The position numbers were made by a program, and so were the translations under genes. A stretch of 64,000 bases of DNA from Saprospiraceae bacterium UBA2329 (lineage in GTDB: Bacteria > Bacteroidota > Bacteroidia > Chitinophagales > Saprospiraceae). The DNA lies in the NCBI GenBank assembly GCA_002344975.1, contig DDUV01000042.1, forward strand, positions 60,619-124,618, in the 5' to 3' direction. The notes under the pieces were generated by a model. That model was not told the origin of the DNA. It worked only from the letters and a program-made list of their open reading frames with translations, and made no database searches. Positions within the stretch are counted from its first letter, which is position 1. The number at the start of each line of letters is the position of its first letter. Positions 62,510-64,000 of this stretch are shown piece after piece.

Positions 62510-64000
62510 ATGAAATTTTCCTACCCGCTGAACAAAGTGTTGATCTTCATTTTTGCACTTTTTTCCATACCTATCCTCGCTCAGGAACAAGAAAGCCTCG
62601 TCGTCACCCGCATCTCCGTGATAGACCAACGCAGCCCGGTCACGCACATTTTTGTGGACGACGACAATGTGAAATGGGTGGCCAACAGCAAGGGCGTGTT
62701 CCAATTGCGCTCCTCCGATCTGGCCAATCCACTTGCCCTGACTGCCGGAGAGCAATCGCTCTACGCCCTTCCGGGCGGGAATTTTGACCTCAAGTGGTCG
62801 GCTGCCGACATGAACGCAGCACTGGGCAACATCCTCAACAACACCAACACCATCAGCGCCGCCGCTTATAGCTCTGCCCGCGACGAACTCTGGATAGGCA
62901 CCTCCAACTCCGGCCTGCACCTGCTGAAAACACAGCCCGCTTTGCGCAAAGTAGAGACGCTCAATACCTCCAATTCCAAGCTCACTTCCAATAAAATCCT
63001 CCACATTTTTATTGATAAAAAAGGCCGCAAATGGGTGGGCACCGCACAGGGCGTACTGATCGGCGGCGAAGGACGCTGGACGCTGGAGCAAAAATATTTC
63101 GCCATTCATCGCAGCACCGAAGGCCCCAACGGCATCTGGGTGGCCGGAGAAGGGCAAATCTGGCAGGTGGACAGCCGCGACCGCTGGTTGGCCGTGCCGC
63201 TCAACGATCTGGTCTCGGAAGGCGAGGTGAAAGACATCGCTGTGGGCGCCGACGGCAAGCTCTGGGTGGCTTCCGAATCCATTGTGCGCTGGGATTCCGA
63301 AACCGACAAAATTGACCGCTTCGGCCCCATCCAATACTACACCAGCCAATACGCCACCTGCATCGCACTCGATCAGGACGGCGCGCTCTGGGTGGGCACC
63401 GAAGACAAAGGCGTGTTCCTCATAGATAAGGCTTCTGCCCTGACGATCAATATTTTAAAGGAAAAAGAACTGAGCTGTACACCCGGCCAAAACGATGCCG
63501 CTCTGCGCGTGAAAGTGACCGGCGGCAAAGGCCCTTTCACTTATCGCTGGGACAAAGGACTGAACGGCGAAGCGCCCGCCAACCTCGGCCCCGGCCTGTA
63601 TTCGCTCACCGTCACCGACAGCCAGGGGCGCACGAAGTCGGCCAAAATCACCATCGAGGATACGCGCATGACGGCGCGGGCTACCCAACAGGAACCTGAG
63701 AGCGCTCCCAATGCTGCCGACGCCGTGGCACTGGCCGTAGCCGTGGGCGGCGCGCCGCAATTTACCTACCTTTGGGACAACGGCGAAACCGGCAACATCG
63801 CCCGCAAACTCAATACCGGCGCTCATTCCGTCACCATCACCGACAAAAACGGCTGCAAGGCGACAGCCACCGTCAATATCGAACAAAAAGCGGCCGCGCT
63901 GCGGGCCAACCTCACCGAAACGCAGCCCATTCGTTGCCCCGGTGATCGTTCTGCTGCTTTGGTGGTGGAAGTTTTTGGCGGCAAAGGCCCCTTCCAGTTC
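62510..64000 (+). CDS. two-component-type propeller protein with SprB-like repeats (partial)
   Basis: An exported protein open to the window end (497 residues seen). The signal peptide is VLIFIFALFSIPILAQ (about 9-24). Residues about 30-320 hold beta-propeller repeats of the two-component-regulator type: VDDDNVKWVANSKGVFQL, ARDELWIGTSNSGLHLL, KKGRKWVGTAQGVLI, DGKLWVASESIVRW, DGALWVGTEDKGVFLI. From about 320 come SprB repeats with CTPGQNDAALRVKVTGGKGPFTY..., then GGAPQFTYLWDNGETG and ITDKNGCKATATV, typical of gliding motility adhesins. No histidine kinase is seen in the window, so the propeller may act as a surface domain rather than a sensor. More repeats or a C-terminal sorting domain may follow. 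Confidence 0.88.
   Translation, partial: MKFSYPLNKVLIFIFALFSIPILAQEQESLVVTRISVIDQRSPVTHIFVDDDNVKWVANSKGVFQLRSSDLANPLALTAGEQSLYALPGGNFDLKWSAADMNAALGNILNNTNTISAAAYSSARDELWIGTSNSGLHLLKTQPALRKVETLNTSNSKLTSNKILHIFIDKKGRKWVGTAQGVLIGGEGRWTLEQKYFAIHRSTEGPNGIWVAGEGQIWQVDSRDRWLAVPLNDLVSEGEVKDIAVGADGKLWVASESIVRWDSETDKIDRFGPIQYYTSQYATCIALDQDGALWVGTEDKGVFLIDKASALTINILKEKELSCTPGQNDAALRVKVTGGKGPFTYRWDKGLNGEAPANLGPGLYSLTVTDSQGRTKSAKITIEDTRMTARATQQEPESAPNAADAVALAVAVGGAPQFTYLWDNGETGNIARKLNTGAHSVTITDKNGCKATATVNIEQKAAALRANLTETQPIRCPGDRSAALVVEVFGGKGPFQF

Noticed and set aside
1..64000. tRNA, rRNA, CRISPR or riboswitch
   Set aside because: No cloverleaf ending in CCA, no rRNA core sequences, no spaced identical repeats and no known riboswitch core were seen by eye on either strand; a covariance-model scan could still find a small RNA.

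Overview
The window looks like a chromosomal piece of a Bacteroidota bacterium, most likely of the Saprospiria type. The support is indirect: promoter boxes of the TTTG / TAnnTTTG type, a protein ending in the gliding-motility (type IX secretion, type B) sorting domain, a two-component-propeller protein with SprB-like repeats, an RRM protein with a glycine-rich tail, and eCIS genes most like those of Bacteroidota. No rRNA, tRNA, integrase, transposase or CRISPR array was found.

Region 1 (1 to about 34.8 kb, all minus strand) is a nearly complete extracellular contractile injection system (eCIS; Afp/PVC/AlgoCIS relatives). In transcription order it holds a NusG paralogue (34759), a DUF4255 cap protein, an unknown 454-residue protein, one sheath, two unknown cysteine-rich helical proteins, two tube proteins, a DUF5908 peptide, a LysM hub protein, a VgrG-like spike, a PAAR tip, a gp25-like protein, a 1779-residue baseplate J protein, a 2666-residue Afp12/Pvc12-like protein and the tape-measure protein. 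Then come a membrane protein of unknown role and the cargo end: two DUF4157 leader proteins with different, AT-rich C-terminal toxin-like domains, a vanadium-haloperoxidase-like enzyme and a ParA ATPase. The AAA+ ATPase is cut by the window start. No tail-fibre (Afp13-like) gene is visible; it may lie outside.

Region 2 (about 34.9 to 36.5 kb) is a NarL-type response regulator and a short histidine kinase directly upstream and co-oriented. With the NusG paralogue at the operon head and a hairpin in its leader, they suggest a regulatory module: the kinase and regulator could switch the locus on, and the NusG protein could keep RNA polymerase going through more than 34 kb.

Region 3 (about 36.7 to 64 kb) is ordinary chromosome: a YdiJ-like FAD/Fe-S dehydrogenase, a Rieske oxygenase, an RluD-like pseudouridine synthase, a hemolysin III protein, a gamma-carbonic-anhydrase-like protein, an EamA exporter, two Hsp20 chaperones, UvrA, two tiny membrane peptides, an RRM protein, a type IX cargo protein, Pth, an S41 protease, an S37 peptidase, an Nramp-like transporter, two glycosyltransferases, a PD-(D/E)XK protein and a propeller protein running off the end. 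The intergenic spaces hold several palindromic or tandem repeats and clear terminators.
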